Notes under the pieces: model-generated
Seen by the model: the letters and a program-made list of their open reading frames with translations, nothing else
The model's database searches: none
What the model was told of the DNA's origin: nothing
Source: Aquamicrobium zhengzhouense
Lineage (GTDB): Bacteria; Pseudomonadota; Alphaproteobacteria; Rhizobiales; Rhizobiaceae
Length of the DNA stretch: 64,000 bases
Direction: 5' to 3'
Assembly (NCBI RefSeq): GCF_016124105.1
Contig: NZ_JADGMQ010000003.1
Coordinates: 62,001-126,000 of the forward strand
Translations under genes and position numbers: made by a program
Part shown: in pieces, positions 1-8,660 of the stretch
Position numbering within the stretch: the first letter of the stretch is position 1
Layout: the number at the start of each line of letters is the position of its first letter

Positions 1-813
1 GGAGCACTTCTGGGTGTCGCTCAGGGCTCCGTTCGTCCGCCACACCTCGTCGTCATGCAGTGGAAGGGCGGCAAGGAAGGCGAACAGCCTGTTGCGTTTG
101 TCGGCAAGGGCGTCGTCTTTGACTCAGGCGGTATTTCGATCAAACCGGCTGGCGGCATGGAAGACATGAAGGGCGATATGGGCGGTGCCGCTGCGGTGAC
201 GGGCCTCATGCATGCGCTCGCGGCGCGAAAGGCTGCAGCGAATGTGGTTGGCATCATCGGCCTCGTCGAGAACATGGTCGACGGGAACGCACAGCGTCCG
301 GGCGACATCGTCACGTCCATGTCAGGCCAGACGATCGAGGTTTTGAACACGGATGCGGAAGGTCGGCTGGTGCTGGCGGATGCGCTCCACTACTGCAACG
401 ATCGCTTCAAGCCGCGCTTCATGGTGAACCTTGCGACTTTGACCGGGGCAATCATTGTTGCGCTGGGCAACGAGCATGCTGGCCTATTCTCGAATGACGA
501 CGATCTGGCATCTCAGATCACTTCGGCAGGTCTCCTGACCTCCGAGCGCGTCTGGCGCATGCCGCTCGATCCCGCCTATGACAAGCTGATCGATTCGAAG
601 AACGCGGATATGAAGAATATCGGTGGCCGTAACGGCGGCTCCATCACTGCCGCTCAGTTTTTGAAGCGTTTCGTTGGCGAAACGCCATGGGCGCATCTCG
701 ATATTGCCGGCACCGCGATGGGCTCGCCAGAGTCGGAGATCAATCGCTCGTGGGGTTCCGGCTACGGCGTCCGCCTCCTGGATCGCCTGGTCCGCGACCA
801 CTACGAAGGCTGA
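1..813 (+). CDS. pepA: leucyl aminopeptidase (M17), 5'-truncated by window edge
   Basis: This is the C-terminal 270 residues of a family M17 leucyl aminopeptidase. The frame is already open at base 1 (first residues [10 protein letters not shown]), so the in-frame ATG at 55 is internal and the N-terminal part lies outside the window. M17 enzymes are cytosolic, hexameric two-metal exopeptidases that remove N-terminal residues. Visible are the metal-binding stretch [10 protein letters not shown] and the family signature NTDAEGRL. holC follows after 13 bases and is probably co-transcribed. Identification is secure. Confidence 0.95.
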   Translation, partial: GALLGVAQGSVRPPHLVVMQWKGGKEGEQPVAFVGKGVVFDSGGISIKPAGGMEDMKGDMGGAAAVTGLMHALAARKAAANVVGIIGLVENMVDGNAQRPGDIVTSMSGQTIEVLNTDAEGRLVLADALHYCNDRFKPRFMVNLATLTGAIIVALGNEHAGLFSNDDDLASQITSAGLLTSERVWRMPLDPAYDKLIDSKNADMKNIGGRNGGSITAAQFLKRFVGETPWAHLDIAGTAMGSPESEINRSWGSGYGVRLLDRLVRDHYEG

Positions 814-826
814 GACGTATTCCATC

Positions 827-1276
827 ATGACAGAAGTGCTTTTCTACCATCTGACTGAGTCAACGCTGGAGGAGGCGCTTCCCGCACTGCTGGAAAAAAG
901 TCTGGAACGAGGCTGGCGGGCGGTGGTGCAACTGGGCACCACCGAGCGCCGCGATTCACTCGACCAGCATCTTTGGACCTATCGCGAGGATTCCTTCCTC
1001 GCGCATGGGGCAGAACATGACCGTCACCCGGAACGTCAGCCGGTACTTCTGACGACTGGACCGATAAACCCGAACGCGGCGCAGATCAGGTTCATCGCCG
1101 ATGGCGCAGAGCCGCCGGATTTAGGTGCCTATGCTCGCGCGGTGTTCATGTTTGACGGGCACGACGCGTTTCAGCTGCAGCAGGCACGCGAGCACTGGAA
1201 AATGATGAAGGCCGCGGGACATCAGGTGACCTATTGGCAGCAAGGCCCCGATCGGCGCTGGCAGAAGAAGGCTTGA
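827..1276 (+). CDS. holC: DNA polymerase III chi subunit
   Basis: A 149-residue chi subunit, which links the clamp-loader complex to SSB on lagging-strand DNA. The start MTEVLFYHLT, the central DQHLWTY and AHG segments and the C-terminal YWQQGPDRRW are typical of the family. The ATG at 827 was chosen because everything upstream in this frame overlaps pepA and has no family resemblance. It lies 13 bases after pepA, the common proteobacterial arrangement, and ends tail-to-tail with the ABC-F gene. Confidence 0.92.
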   Translation: MTEVLFYHLTESTLEEALPALLEKSLERGWRAVVQLGTTERRDSLDQHLWTYREDSFLAHGAEHDRHPERQPVLLTTGPINPNAAQIRFIADGAEPPDLGAYARAVFMFDGHDAFQLQQAREHWKMMKAAGHQVTYWQQGPDRRWQKKA

Positions 1277-1301
1277 GTCGCGAAATCCGGGGCGGAACCG
1301 C

Positions 1302-3188
1302 CTAGTCTGCGGCCATACCTTCCTCATATTCAGTCGACAGTTCCAGCCACTTCTCCTCCTGCTCTTCAAGGGCGTTGGACAAGTCCGAACGCTCCTTGGC
1401 TAGTTGCGTCGCCTTGGCCGGACTCTTCTCATAGAGGGCGGGATCGGCGAGCTGCAATTCGATGGCCTCGATGCGCTTGCGGGCCTTTTCCATCAAGGTC
1501 TCGGTAGCCTTGATCTTCTTCGCGATCGGTTCAAGCGCCGCGCGTCGGGCAGCTGCTTCACGCCGCTTGTCAGCCTTGGAGTTGCTCTTGTCGGCTTCCT
1601 TCTTGTCACGCTTGTCGCTTGAGCCGCTGCCGGTAACCAGCTGACGGTATTCTGAAAGGTCGCCGTCATATGGGGTTACAGTGCCGTCGCGGACGACCCA
1701 GAGGCGATCTGCGGTGGCCTCGATCAAGTGTCGATCGTGGCTGATCAGAATCACAGCACCGGGAAATTCGTTCAGCGCGACCATCAAGGCTTCGCGGCTG
1801 TCAATGTCGAGGTGGTTGGTCGGCTCGTCGAGGATGAAAAGGTTTGGACCATCGAAAGTCGCAAGGCCCATGAGCAGGCGTGCCTTCTCGCCACCGGAGA
1901 GGTCCTTGGCCTTGGTGTCCATCTTTTCCGTCGTCAGGCCCATCTGGGCAACGCGGGCGCGGACCTTGGCTTCCGGCGCGTCGACCATGAGGCGTCGAAC
2001 ATGTTCGACGGGCGTTTCCTCCGGACGCAGATCATCCATCTGATGTTGCGCGAACATGGAGACCTTGAGGCCAGGAGCGATGGTCATGCCTCCGGTCTCC
2101 AGAGACAAGCGGCCGGCAATCAGCTTGGCGAATGTCGACTTGCCGTTGCCGTTTGCGCCCAAGAGGGCGATGCGGTCATCTTCATCGATCCGAAGCGTCA
2201 GGTTCTTGAGGATCGGCTTGCCGGGCTGGTACCCAACAGTACCCGCCTGCATCGTCATGATCGGCGATGCGACGGTCTTTTCAGGCTCGGGGAAGGAGAA
2301 TGGCTTTACGCTGTCCTCTATTGCGGCCGAGATCGGCTTCAATCGTTCGAGTGCCTTGAGGCGGGATTGAGCCTGCCTTGCTTTGGAAGCTTTGGCACGG
2401 AATCGCTCGACGAAGCTTTCCATGTGTTTGCGGTGCGCTTCCTGCTTCACGCGCGCCTTTTCTAAATGTTCAAGCTGCTCCGAGCGCTGGCGTTCGAACT
2501 GATCATAACCTCCACGCCAGAATGTCAGTTTCTTCTGGTCGAGGTGGACGATGTTGTTGACGGCCTTGTTGAGGAGGTCGCGATCGTGACTGATCAGGAG
2601 AACCGTGTGCGGATAGCGGGCGACGTAGCTCTCCAGCCACATCGTGCCTTCAAGGTCGAGGTAGTTGGTTGGCTCGTCCAGAAGCAAGAGATCGGGCTCG
2701 GAGAACAGAACCGCTGCCAGCGCGACGCGCATGCGCCAGCCACCGGAAAACGACGAGGCGGGGCGCTTCTGCGCCTCGGCATCGAAGCCGAGGCCCGCAA
2801 GGATCGTTGCGGCGCGGGCTTCTGCCGAATGCGCGTCAATATCTGCGAGTCTGGTCTGGATCTCCGCGATCCGATTTGGGTCGCTTGCAGTGTCCGCTTC
2901 GGCCAGCAAGGCAAGCCGTTCGGTATCTGCCTTGAGTACGATCTCGATGAGCGGCTCTTCAGTTCCAGGTGCTTCCTGAGCCACCTGACCGATACGCGTG
3001 TGCTTGGGAAAGCTGATCGAGCCGCTCTCCGTCGCCATTTCGCCGGTGATCGCTTTGAACAGCGTGGTTTTGCCAGTTCCATTGCGACCAACGAGGCCGG
3101 CCTTGGTGCCTGCAGGAAGGGTCAAGGAAGCGTGATCGAGAAGGAGCCGGCCTGCGATCCGCAGCGAGATGTCGTCGATGATGAGCAT
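1302..3188 (-). CDS. ABC-F family ATPase (Uup/YheS type)
   Basis: A 628-residue soluble protein with two ABC ATPase domains and no membrane segments, the mark of ABC-F translation factors that act on ribosomes. Domain 1 has Walker A GRNGTGKTT near residue 35, signature FSGGWRMRV and Walker B LLLLDEPTNYLDL. Domain 2 has GANGNGKST, LSGGEKARL and LFILDEPTNHLD. A charged linker separates the domains, and a Lys/Glu-rich C-terminal region (about residues 530-628) looks like the coiled-coil extension of Uup-like members. Which ABC-F subfamily it belongs to cannot be decided by eye. Confidence 0.93.
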   Translation of the reverse strand: MLIIDDISLRIAGRLLLDHASLTLPAGTKAGLVGRNGTGKTTLFKAITGEMATESGSISFPKHTRIGQVAQEAPGTEEPLIEIVLKADTERLALLAEADTASDPNRIAEIQTRLADIDAHSAEARAATILAGLGFDAEAQKRPASSFSGGWRMRVALAAVLFSEPDLLLLDEPTNYLDLEGTMWLESYVARYPHTVLLISHDRDLLNKAVNNIVHLDQKKLTFWRGGYDQFERQRSEQLEHLEKARVKQEAHRKHMESFVERFRAKASKARQAQSRLKALERLKPISAAIEDSVKPFSFPEPEKTVASPIMTMQAGTVGYQPGKPILKNLTLRIDEDDRIALLGANGNGKSTFAKLIAGRLSLETGGMTIAPGLKVSMFAQHQMDDLRPEETPVEHVRRLMVDAPEAKVRARVAQMGLTTEKMDTKAKDLSGGEKARLLMGLATFDGPNLFILDEPTNHLDIDSREALMVALNEFPGAVILISHDRHLIEATADRLWVVRDGTVTPYDGDLSEYRQLVTGSGSSDKRDKKEADKSNSKADKRREAAARRAALEPIAKKIKATETLMEKARKRIEAIELQLADPALYEKSPAKATQLAKERSDLSNALEEQEEKWLELSTEYEEGMAAD

Positions 3189-3229
3189 GGTGCCGCTTTA
3201 TTGACTGAGCGGCCTTGGGAACGCAAGAC

Positions 3230-3251
3230 GGGCGCGGCTTAAACCGCGCCC
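3230..3251 (-). terminator. hairpin downstream of the glycine-repeat gene
   Basis: A perfect 8-bp inverted repeat (GGGCGCGG / CCGCGCCC) with a 6-base loop lies just past the end of the leftward gene ending at 3259. There is no strong T-run after it (GTCTTGCG on the minus strand), so it may be a weak or Rho-assisted terminator. Confidence 0.45.
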
Positions 3252-3258
3252 GGCCTCA

Positions 3259-4044
3259 TCATCGGGAAGCCTTCCAGATCATTTGACAAAGTGACACTAG
3301 GCCTTTGTCGTAGGTGTGCTGGTTGGCCAATACGTCGCCGCACCTGCGACGGTGCTGGACGAGTTCAGCGTCACCCAGGCCTGCAATGGCATCCGGTGCA
3401 ACGGGATTTCCGGGCGCTGGCATACCACCGACGGGCGGCGATCCTGCGCTAGGTGGAGGAACGCTTCCGCCCCCTGTTCCGGGTGTGCTGCCGCCTGTGC
3501 CGGGCGCACCTGGAGTCGCGCCTCCACCCGATCCGCCTATCCCCAGACCAACATCGACATCAATGCCGCTTCCGCCTCCCACATTGGCTCCAACAGCTGC
3601 ATTGATACCGTCGGATCCGCCGACCCCGAGATCGACGCCTGCGTTGATCCCGCTGCCGCCACCAACATCGGCGTCTACCGCTGCGTTAATTCCGTTTGCG
3701 CCGCCGATGCCGACATTGGCGTCGGCGTTAATTCCTGATCCGCCACCGATTGAGGCGTCGGCATCAGCGTTGATACCACCACTGCCTCCTACGGATGCAT
3801 TGGCAGCAGCGTCGATCCCGCTTCCGCCGCCCACATTAGCTCCGACGTCGGCGTTCACGCCGTTGCTTCCGCCGACATTCGCGTTGACGTCGGCGCTCAG
3901 GCCATCACTGAGCCCGACGCTCACGTCCGCGCTGACGCCTCCTATATCCACTCCGACGTCCAACGCTCTCGTCGGTGAGGAGAGGGCGATGAGAATGGCG
4001 CTGCTGGCAAGCAGGCGCGTTGCGATAGGCAGAAGATTGGTCAT
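3259..4044 (-). CDS. secreted glycine-repeat protein
   Basis: A 261-residue protein of unknown function. The N-terminus has a basic start and a hydrophobic stretch (LLASSAILIALSS) ending near TRALD, consistent with a Sec signal peptide. Residues about 40-175 are imperfect repeats of roughly 17 residues alternating a GG(S/N)G(I/V) turn with an Ala/Val/Asp-rich strand, for example NVGGGSGIDA. A Pro/Gly/Thr-rich linker follows, then a distinct C-terminal segment with two cysteines (RRRCGDV and LVSLCQMIW). The pattern suggests a stacked repeat fold or flexible surface protein. No family is recognised with certainty. Confidence 0.7.
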   Translation of the reverse strand: MTNLLPIATRLLASSAILIALSSPTRALDVGVDIGGVSADVSVGLSDGLSADVNANVGGSNGVNADVGANVGGGSGIDAAANASVGGSGGINADADASIGGGSGINADANVGIGGANGINAAVDADVGGGSGINAGVDLGVGGSDGINAAVGANVGGGSGIDVDVGLGIGGSGGGATPGAPGTGGSTPGTGGGSVPPPSAGSPPVGGMPAPGNPVAPDAIAGLGDAELVQHRRRCGDVLANQHTYDKGLVSLCQMIWKASR

Positions 4045-4142
4045 GGCATGGCTCCCTTGCTGTTGCTTGGTCGTCTAGCCGGCCCTCAACCCGGTCAATA
4101 ATTACGCTGCGGAAGCTGGAAGGTTGCATTGGAAACGCGCGC

Positions 4143-4156
4143 TGGTTGTGCAACCA
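4143..4156. promoter_or_regulatory. 14-bp perfect palindrome upstream of the repeat protein
   Basis: TGGTTGTGCAACCA is a perfect palindrome about 100 bases upstream of the start of the glycine-repeat gene and just downstream of the marR-like gene. It could be an operator for that regulator. This is inference from position and symmetry only. Confidence 0.35.
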
Positions 4157-4205
4157 TGAATTGACTTGGCACAATTTGCGTCAAATGCGGTCGGATGCCT
4201 GTTTC

Positions 4206-4673
4206 TCAACTGAGCGTCTTCAGAACCGTGCGCAACTGTTCAGGCACTGTTCCTGACGGCAGCTGCCCTTCGATGAGATTGTGTGTCGCGGTCCAGATCG
4301 GCATGGCCTGAGTGAGGAGGGTTCTGCCTGCGTCAGTGATCTCAAGTCTGCGGCCTCGCTTGTCTCGTGGGTCCGGCTTGATTTCGACCAGCTCACGCCG
4401 CTCAAGCGGCTTCAGCATTGCAGTCAGTGAGGTTCGATCCATTGCGAGCAACTGGCTGACATCGCGCATGAGGGGAGCTTCGGGTCTGTTAAGCGACATG
4501 AGCAACGAAAACTGTCCATTGGTCAGTCCAACGGGGCGGAGCGCTGTGTCGAACTGGCGAGCAATGGCACGAGCGGCGCGCTGAAGATGCAGGCACAGGC
4601 ACGTATCCCGTACAACGGGTGTCACCTGAAATGGCAGGAGAGACGGCTCGGAGTGATCTTCGTGTTTTGACAT
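4206..4673 (-). CDS. MarR family transcriptional regulator
   Basis: A 155-residue winged-helix regulator. Residues about 50-125 hold the MarR DNA-binding core: a recognition-helix segment (VSQLLAMDRTSLTAML), then LERRELVEIKPDPRDKRGRRLEITDAG, whose DxRDKR wing is diagnostic. MarR proteins bind as dimers to palindromes and respond to small ligands. It is divergent from the BNR-protein gene (88 bases between the starts), so it may regulate that unit and itself. The ligand is unknown. Confidence 0.9.
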   Translation of the reverse strand: MSKHEDHSEPSLLPFQVTPVVRDTCLCLHLQRAARAIARQFDTALRPVGLTNGQFSLLMSLNRPEAPLMRDVSQLLAMDRTSLTAMLKPLERRELVEIKPDPRDKRGRRLEITDAGRTLLTQAMPIWTATHNLIEGQLPSGTVPEQLRTVLKTLS

Positions 4674-4761
4674 GAATTCATTAGGTTGATACCAAAGTAA
4701 ATGTCCAGAGCTTGAGGCTATAGATCATCATCAACCCTACCAATCCGCATGGGAGGACCAG

Positions 4762-5844
4762 ATGGCGGACCAGGTACTCGTCTTGATCGGCACCAAGAAG
4801 GGTGTCTTCATCGCGGAAAGTGACGAAGGACGGCGCAAGTGGCGCCTGCGGGGGCCATATTGCGAAACCTGGCCGATGCAGCATGTCATCGCGGATGAAA
4901 GGTCTGGCACGATTTACGGTGCTGGCGGAAACGAATGGTTTGGTCCTGCTGTCTGGAAGTCCGACGATCTCGGACATAGCTGGACCCATTCCAGCGCCGG
5001 GCTCGCCTACAAAGAAGGGGAAGAGCCGGTGAAGTCAGTCTGGAGCCTCGCAGTCCGCAACGGCTCAGTCTACGCGGGCGTGGAGCCTGCTGGATTGTTC
5101 GAGAGCGACGACCGGGGTGAAAACTGGCAGCATGTGGACGGGCTTCGCGATCACCCGACCCGCCCGGAATGGAACCCCGGCGGTGCCGGGTTGATCCTGC
5201 ACTCTCTTGTGCCTGATCCGACTGACGAGAAGCGGATCTGGGTAGGGATCTCTTCCGCAGGTGTTTTTTACACAGACGATGGCGGCGTGACATGGGAGCC
5301 TCGCAACAAGGGCACCCGCGCCGATTACATGCCTGAAGATCAGCGCTACCCGGAATTCGGTCAGTGTGTGCACTGCCTCGTCCAGGCTCCTGGCGGCGGC
5401 GATCTGCTTTACCAGCAGAACCATTGCGGCATGTACCGCTCGGAGGATGGCGGCAAGTCCTGGGTCAGCATAGAAGAAGGCCTGCCGTCATCGTTCGGGT
5501 TCCCCGCCGCGGTGCATCCGCGGGACCGTGACACGCTTTTCTTGCTGCCCCTGAATGGCGATATTTACGGCCGCTTTGTTCCAGACGCCAAAGCCGCAGT
5601 TTGGCGCACACGCGATGGCGGCCGAACCTGGGAAGATATGAGATCGGGTCTCCCACAGGAAAATGCGTTCTTCGGCGTCTTGAGGCAGGCTATGGCAACG
5701 GATCGTCTGGATCCGTCCGGCGTCTATTTCGGCACTTCAGGTGGAACTCTCTTTTCTTCGGCTGACGAGGGAGACAACTGGGACTGCATTGCTGAGCACT
5801 TGCCGTCGATATCCTCAATCGAAACACTGGTCGTCACGCGCTGA
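4762..5844 (+). CDS. BNR/sialidase-fold beta-propeller protein
   Basis: A 360-residue protein without a signal peptide, built of repeated Asp-box-like motifs (SDDLGHSW, SDDRGENW, TDDGGVTW, SEDGGKSW, TRDGGRTW, SADEGDNW). This is the pattern of BNR/YVTN beta-propellers annotated as exo-alpha-sialidase-like. True sialidase catalytic residues are not evident, so it is unlikely to be a sialidase. The start is set by GGGAGGACC before ATG 4762. Its stop overlaps the next start (TGATG), so it is translationally coupled to a MoaD/ThiS-like protein. The function is unknown. Confidence 0.85.
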   Translation: MADQVLVLIGTKKGVFIAESDEGRRKWRLRGPYCETWPMQHVIADERSGTIYGAGGNEWFGPAVWKSDDLGHSWTHSSAGLAYKEGEEPVKSVWSLAVRNGSVYAGVEPAGLFESDDRGENWQHVDGLRDHPTRPEWNPGGAGLILHSLVPDPTDEKRIWVGISSAGVFYTDDGGVTWEPRNKGTRADYMPEDQRYPEFGQCVHCLVQAPGGGDLLYQQNHCGMYRSEDGGKSWVSIEEGLPSSFGFPAAVHPRDRDTLFLLPLNGDIYGRFVPDAKAAVWRTRDGGRTWEDMRSGLPQENAFFGVLRQAMATDRLDPSGVYFGTSGGTLFSSADEGDNWDCIAEHLPSISSIETLVVTR

Positions 5845-6110
5845 TGCGAGTTACCGTCAAGCTATCGCCCCTCCTGGTTGATCTATTCCCTGGATCAACC
5901 AGGCATGTCGGTATGGAAGCCGCGACGGTCAGTGATGCCATCGATGAGCTTGAGAGGTGCTGGCCAGGGATGCGGGACCGGATCTGCGACACCCGACCCT
6001 CTATCCGCAAGCACATGAACGTCTTTGTCGATGGGGAACGTTCGGCACTGTCGACAACCCTGCGGGAGGGGGCCGAAGTCTTCATTATCACCGCGATCAG
6101 CGGCGGATAG
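5844..6110 (+). CDS. MoaD/ThiS family sulfur-carrier-like protein
   Basis: An 88-residue ubiquitin-fold protein ending in ISGG. The C-terminal Gly-Gly is the residue pair adenylated and thiocarboxylated in MoaD and ThiS sulfur carriers. The N-terminal strand (MRVTVKLSPLLVDLFPG) and EGAEVFIITAISGG fit the fold. It is distinct from the canonical moaD at 7727 and is coupled to the BNR protein, so it may serve a dedicated sulfur-transfer or protein-modification role rather than molybdopterin synthesis. Confidence 0.85.
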   Translation: MRVTVKLSPLLVDLFPGSTRHVGMEAATVSDAIDELERCWPGMRDRICDTRPSIRKHMNVFVDGERSALSTTLREGAEVFIITAISGG

Positions 6111-6112
6111 CC

Positions 6113-6637
6113 TCAGGCAAACGCGCGGCCGCCTTCGGTGCGCTGGAAGTGAATCAAGTCCAGAACAGGGCCTTCGCGGCCGAGCGTGGTGAGTATGGTG
6201 TGTGCCTGTCCGCGATGGTGCGTCTGGTGGTTGAAGAAGTGTGACAGGGCGGGTGAGAGCCTTTGCGAGACCATGCGCATGTCCGTGACCGTCAGGTACG
6301 TAAAGCGGCCAGCGAAGGCCGATTCTGGGAGTGAATCTATCCACTCCACGATCCGCTCGTCTTCAGCGATGCGTGCAGCAGTCAGCGACGGCAGGTCGGA
6401 ATGCAGGATCGCATTGAGCTCACTGGGGGCGGATCCCTGACCGGTAAACCGCTTCATCCAGATGCGGTCAGCGACCAGTATGTGATTGAGTGTTCCGATC
6501 ATTGAGCGGAAGAACGCTCCAGTATCACGGTTGAGCTCTTCTACCGTGAGCCCCGAGGCAGCTTCATAGACACACGCGTTCGCCCAGCGGTTATAGGCTG
6601 CGAACATCCGAAAATGTTGCCTCATCGACTTTGTCAT
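6113..6637 (-). CDS. DinB family protein
   Basis: A 174-residue four-helix-bundle protein of the DinB/YfiT type. These proteins bind a divalent metal through three histidines and often act as thiol-dependent transferases. The candidate ligands are the His in [14 protein letters not shown] and the pair in [11 protein letters not shown]. The N-terminal FAAYNRWAN matches the family. It reads divergently from ndk with about 105 bases between the starts and ends 2 bases from the sulfur-carrier gene, tail to tail. The substrate is unknown. Confidence 0.9.
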   Translation of the reverse strand: MTKSMRQHFRMFAAYNRWANACVYEAASGLTVEELNRDTGAFFRSMIGTLNHILVADRIWMKRFTGQGSAPSELNAILHSDLPSLTAARIAEDERIVEWIDSLPESAFAGRFTYLTVTDMRMVSQRLSPALSHFFNHQTHHRGQAHTILTTLGREGPVLDLIHFQRTEGGRAFA

Positions 6638-6742
6638 CCCTCAATGGTGCGGCGCTTGGCTCTCTTCGCGCCTCTTCACAACATCGCGCGCCGCCTGTAT
6701 AGACCCGCAACCGTTTCAACCAAAGATACCGAAGGACGAGCA

Positions 6743-7165
6743 ATGGCGATCGAACGCACTTTTTCGATGATCAAGCCCGACGCAACCCGGCGCAACCTGA
6801 CCGGCGCGATCACCAAGATGCTGGAAGACGCAGGCCTGCGCGTGATTGCTTCCAAGCGCGTTTGGATGAGCCGCCGCCAGGCTGAAGGCTTCTACGCTGT
6901 TCACAAGGGCCGTCCTTTCTTCGACGAACTGGTAGAGTTCATGTCGTCAGCTCCGACCATCGTTCAGGTTCTGGAAGGCGAGAACGCAATCGCCAAGAAC
7001 CGCGAAGTCATGGGTGCAACCAACCCGGAAAACGCAGACGAAGGCACCATCCGCAAGGTCCACGCTCTGTCGATCGGCGAGAACTCAGTCCACGGTTCGG
7101 ATGCTCCGGAGACCGCTGCTGAGGAGATCCGCTACTGGTTCTCCGAGACCGAAATCGTCGGCTGA
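6743..7165 (+). CDS. ndk: nucleoside diphosphate kinase
   Basis: A 140-residue NDK that transfers the gamma-phosphate of ATP to NDPs through a phosphohistidine. It starts [14 protein letters not shown]. The segment following GATNP, and then [12 protein letters not shown] with the catalytic His, are standard. The ATG at 6743 follows GAAGGACGAG, a good ribosome-binding site, and fits the family length. It stands as its own unit, closed by a strong hairpin terminator. Confidence 0.97.
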   Translation: MAIERTFSMIKPDATRRNLTGAITKMLEDAGLRVIASKRVWMSRRQAEGFYAVHKGRPFFDELVEFMSSAPTIVQVLEGENAIAKNREVMGATNPENADEGTIRKVHALSIGENSVHGSDAPETAAEEIRYWFSETEIVG

Positions 7166-7210
7166 ATCAAAGTTTAAGGCGGTGCCCGTAAGGCACTGTC
7201 GTTAAAGATG

Positions 7211-7242
7211 AAAAAGGCCAGTGTTCTGCACCGGCCTTTTTC
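7211..7242. terminator. bidirectional intrinsic terminator, ndk / moaE
   Basis: A 13-bp stem with one mismatch (AAAAAGGCCaGTG / CAcCGGCCTTTTT) lies between the convergent ndk and moaE genes. The A-run on one side and T-run on the other allow termination from both directions. Confidence 0.85.
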
Positions 7243-7254
7243 ATTTGCGGGAGT

Positions 7255-7725
7255 TTATCGGCTCCACCGTGCCCGGGCCTCATCGTCCATTTCCTTGGCA
7301 TCGACCCATGCGCCGGGTTCTCCGTTTGCGTGATGCTCTCGCTTCCAGAACGGTGCTTCGGTTTTCAGGAAATCCATCACGAAAGAAGCTGCCTCGAATG
7401 CGGCTTGTCGATGGCTGGACGCGGCAGCCACCAGGACGATATTGTCGCCGGGCCGCATCAATCCGTAGCGGTGAATGGCGAGCAAGCCAGTGAGCGGCCA
7501 GCGCTGTACAGCTTCCGCCGCGATCCTTGATATCTCCGCTTCTGCCATGCCCGGATAGTGCTCAAGCTCCAGTGCGGAAAGAGCACCGCCTTCATCGCGG
7601 CACAAGCCGGTAAAGGTCACGATGGCCCCGACGTCGGTACGGCCCTCGGTGAGCTTGGCCACTTCAGCCGATACGTCGAAATCCTCGGTCTGAACACGCA
7701 CTGTCGGCGTCACCGGCTCTGCCAA
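7255..7725 (-). CDS. moaE: molybdopterin synthase catalytic subunit
   Basis: A 156-residue MoaE, the large subunit of MPT synthase that converts precursor Z (cPMP) to molybdopterin using MoaD thiocarboxylate. Recognised by GAIVTFTGLCRD, LELEHYPGMAE and the active-site lysine segment FLKTEAPFWKRE. It lies one base downstream of moaD in the order pgsA-moaD-moaE, conserved in Rhizobiales. The cofactor is used by the molybdo-enzyme encoded at 15634. Confidence 0.96.
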   Translation of the reverse strand: MAEPVTPTVRVQTEDFDVSAEVAKLTEGRTDVGAIVTFTGLCRDEGGALSALELEHYPGMAEAEISRIAAEAVQRWPLTGLLAIHRYGLMRPGDNIVLVAAASSHRQAAFEAASFVMDFLKTEAPFWKREHHANGEPGAWVDAKEMDDEARARWSR

Positions 7726-7726
7726 T

Positions 7727-7981
7727 TTAGCCTCCGGTCATAGGTGGGAAGAGGGCGATCTCTCGCGCTCCAGCCACCGGTTCGTCATGATCTGCGTGTT
7801 CCTGGTTGATGGCAACCCGGATCGTTTGGGGGTGCTGGAGTGCGTTGGCGTAGCCCTCATCTCGCTCCTTGAGCCAGTTGAGCAGATCGCCAACGGAGAT
7901 CACCTCGTCGGGAAGGACAATATCTTCCTCTGCCTTCCCGATGCGTTCGCGGACCCAGGCGAAATATCTGACCTTGACCAT
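7727..7981 (-). CDS. moaD: molybdopterin synthase sulfur carrier subunit
   Basis: An 84-residue MoaD. The C-terminal PPMTGG supplies the Gly-Gly thiocarboxylate that inserts into the MoaE active site. The N-terminus MVKVRYFAWVRERIGKAEE is typical. It is squeezed between pgsA and moaE with one-base gaps and is therefore co-transcribed. Confidence 0.96.
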   Translation of the reverse strand: MVKVRYFAWVRERIGKAEEDIVLPDEVISVGDLLNWLKERDEGYANALQHPQTIRVAINQEHADHDEPVAGAREIALFPPMTGG

Positions 7982-7982
7982 C

Positions 7983-8564
7983 TCAATCCTCGAAATGCTT
8001 CATCCCGGCTCGGAAATAATCGTAGCCGGTGTAGAGCGTCACGATCGCTGACACCCACAAGAGTATGATGCCGACGTCGGTGGTGTAGGCAAAGATCTTG
8101 TCTCCAGCCGGGCCAGCCAGGAGGAAGCCGATAGCAACCAGCTGCAGGGTCGTTTTCCACTTCGCCAACTGCGTCACGGGCACCGAAACCTTCAAGGCCG
8201 CCAAATACTCGCGAAGCCCGGAGACCAGGATTTCGCGGCAGAGAATGATGATGGCGGCCCAGAGTGTCCATTTGTCGATGGTGCGGTCATAGGCGAGGAG
8301 CAGCAGTACTGCCGATACCAGCAGCTTGTCGGCGATAGGATCCAGCATCCGGCCGATATTGGAAGTCTGCTTCCAGATCCGCGCGATGTATCCGTCGAAG
8401 TAGTCGGTTATGCTGGCCGCGACGAACAGCCAGAACGCGGCCCAACGCCACCAGTCGGTCGGCCTCAGCCGGCCCTCGAGATAGAAGCACAGCACAATCG
8501 CCGGAACCGCGAGAATACGGGCGTAGGTGAGTATGTTGGGCAGATTGAATGCGCGTTTGGACAT
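7983..8564 (-). CDS. pgsA: CDP-diacylglycerol-glycerol-3-phosphate 3-phosphatidyltransferase
   Basis: A 193-residue multi-pass inner-membrane enzyme that makes phosphatidylglycerol phosphate. The CDP-alcohol phosphotransferase signature is complete: DYFDGYIAR, then GRMLDPIADKLL, giving the D-G-AR-G-D-D pattern. The N-terminus NLPNILTYARI is typical of PgsA. It is the first gene of the pgsA-moaD-moaE unit. A second, diverged member of the same superfamily is at 19771. Confidence 0.94.
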   Translation of the reverse strand: MSKRAFNLPNILTYARILAVPAIVLCFYLEGRLRPTDWWRWAAFWLFVAASITDYFDGYIARIWKQTSNIGRMLDPIADKLLVSAVLLLLAYDRTIDKWTLWAAIIILCREILVSGLREYLAALKVSVPVTQLAKWKTTLQLVAIGFLLAGPAGDKIFAYTTDVGIILLWVSAIVTLYTGYDYFRAGMKHFED

Positions 8565-8660
8565 GGCTTTCCGCTAATATTCTTTCATCTAGTAATCAGG
8601 AGGTACGGCCTGTGGTCAACCTCACCTGGGCGCGGCAAGAAGCCCGAACTCCGTCGCGCA

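Noticed and set aside
2466-3242. 258-residue open frame on the plus strand
   Set aside because: Lies opposite the first ATPase domain of the ABC-F gene; no ribosome site and no recognisable motifs.
4674-4761. MarR operator near GGTTGATACCAA
   Set aside because: The sequence is suggestive but is not an inverted repeat, so no operator is called.
4762-5844. True sialidase
   Set aside because: Asp-box repeats are present, but there is no signal peptide and the catalytic arginine triad and nucleophile pattern could not be found.
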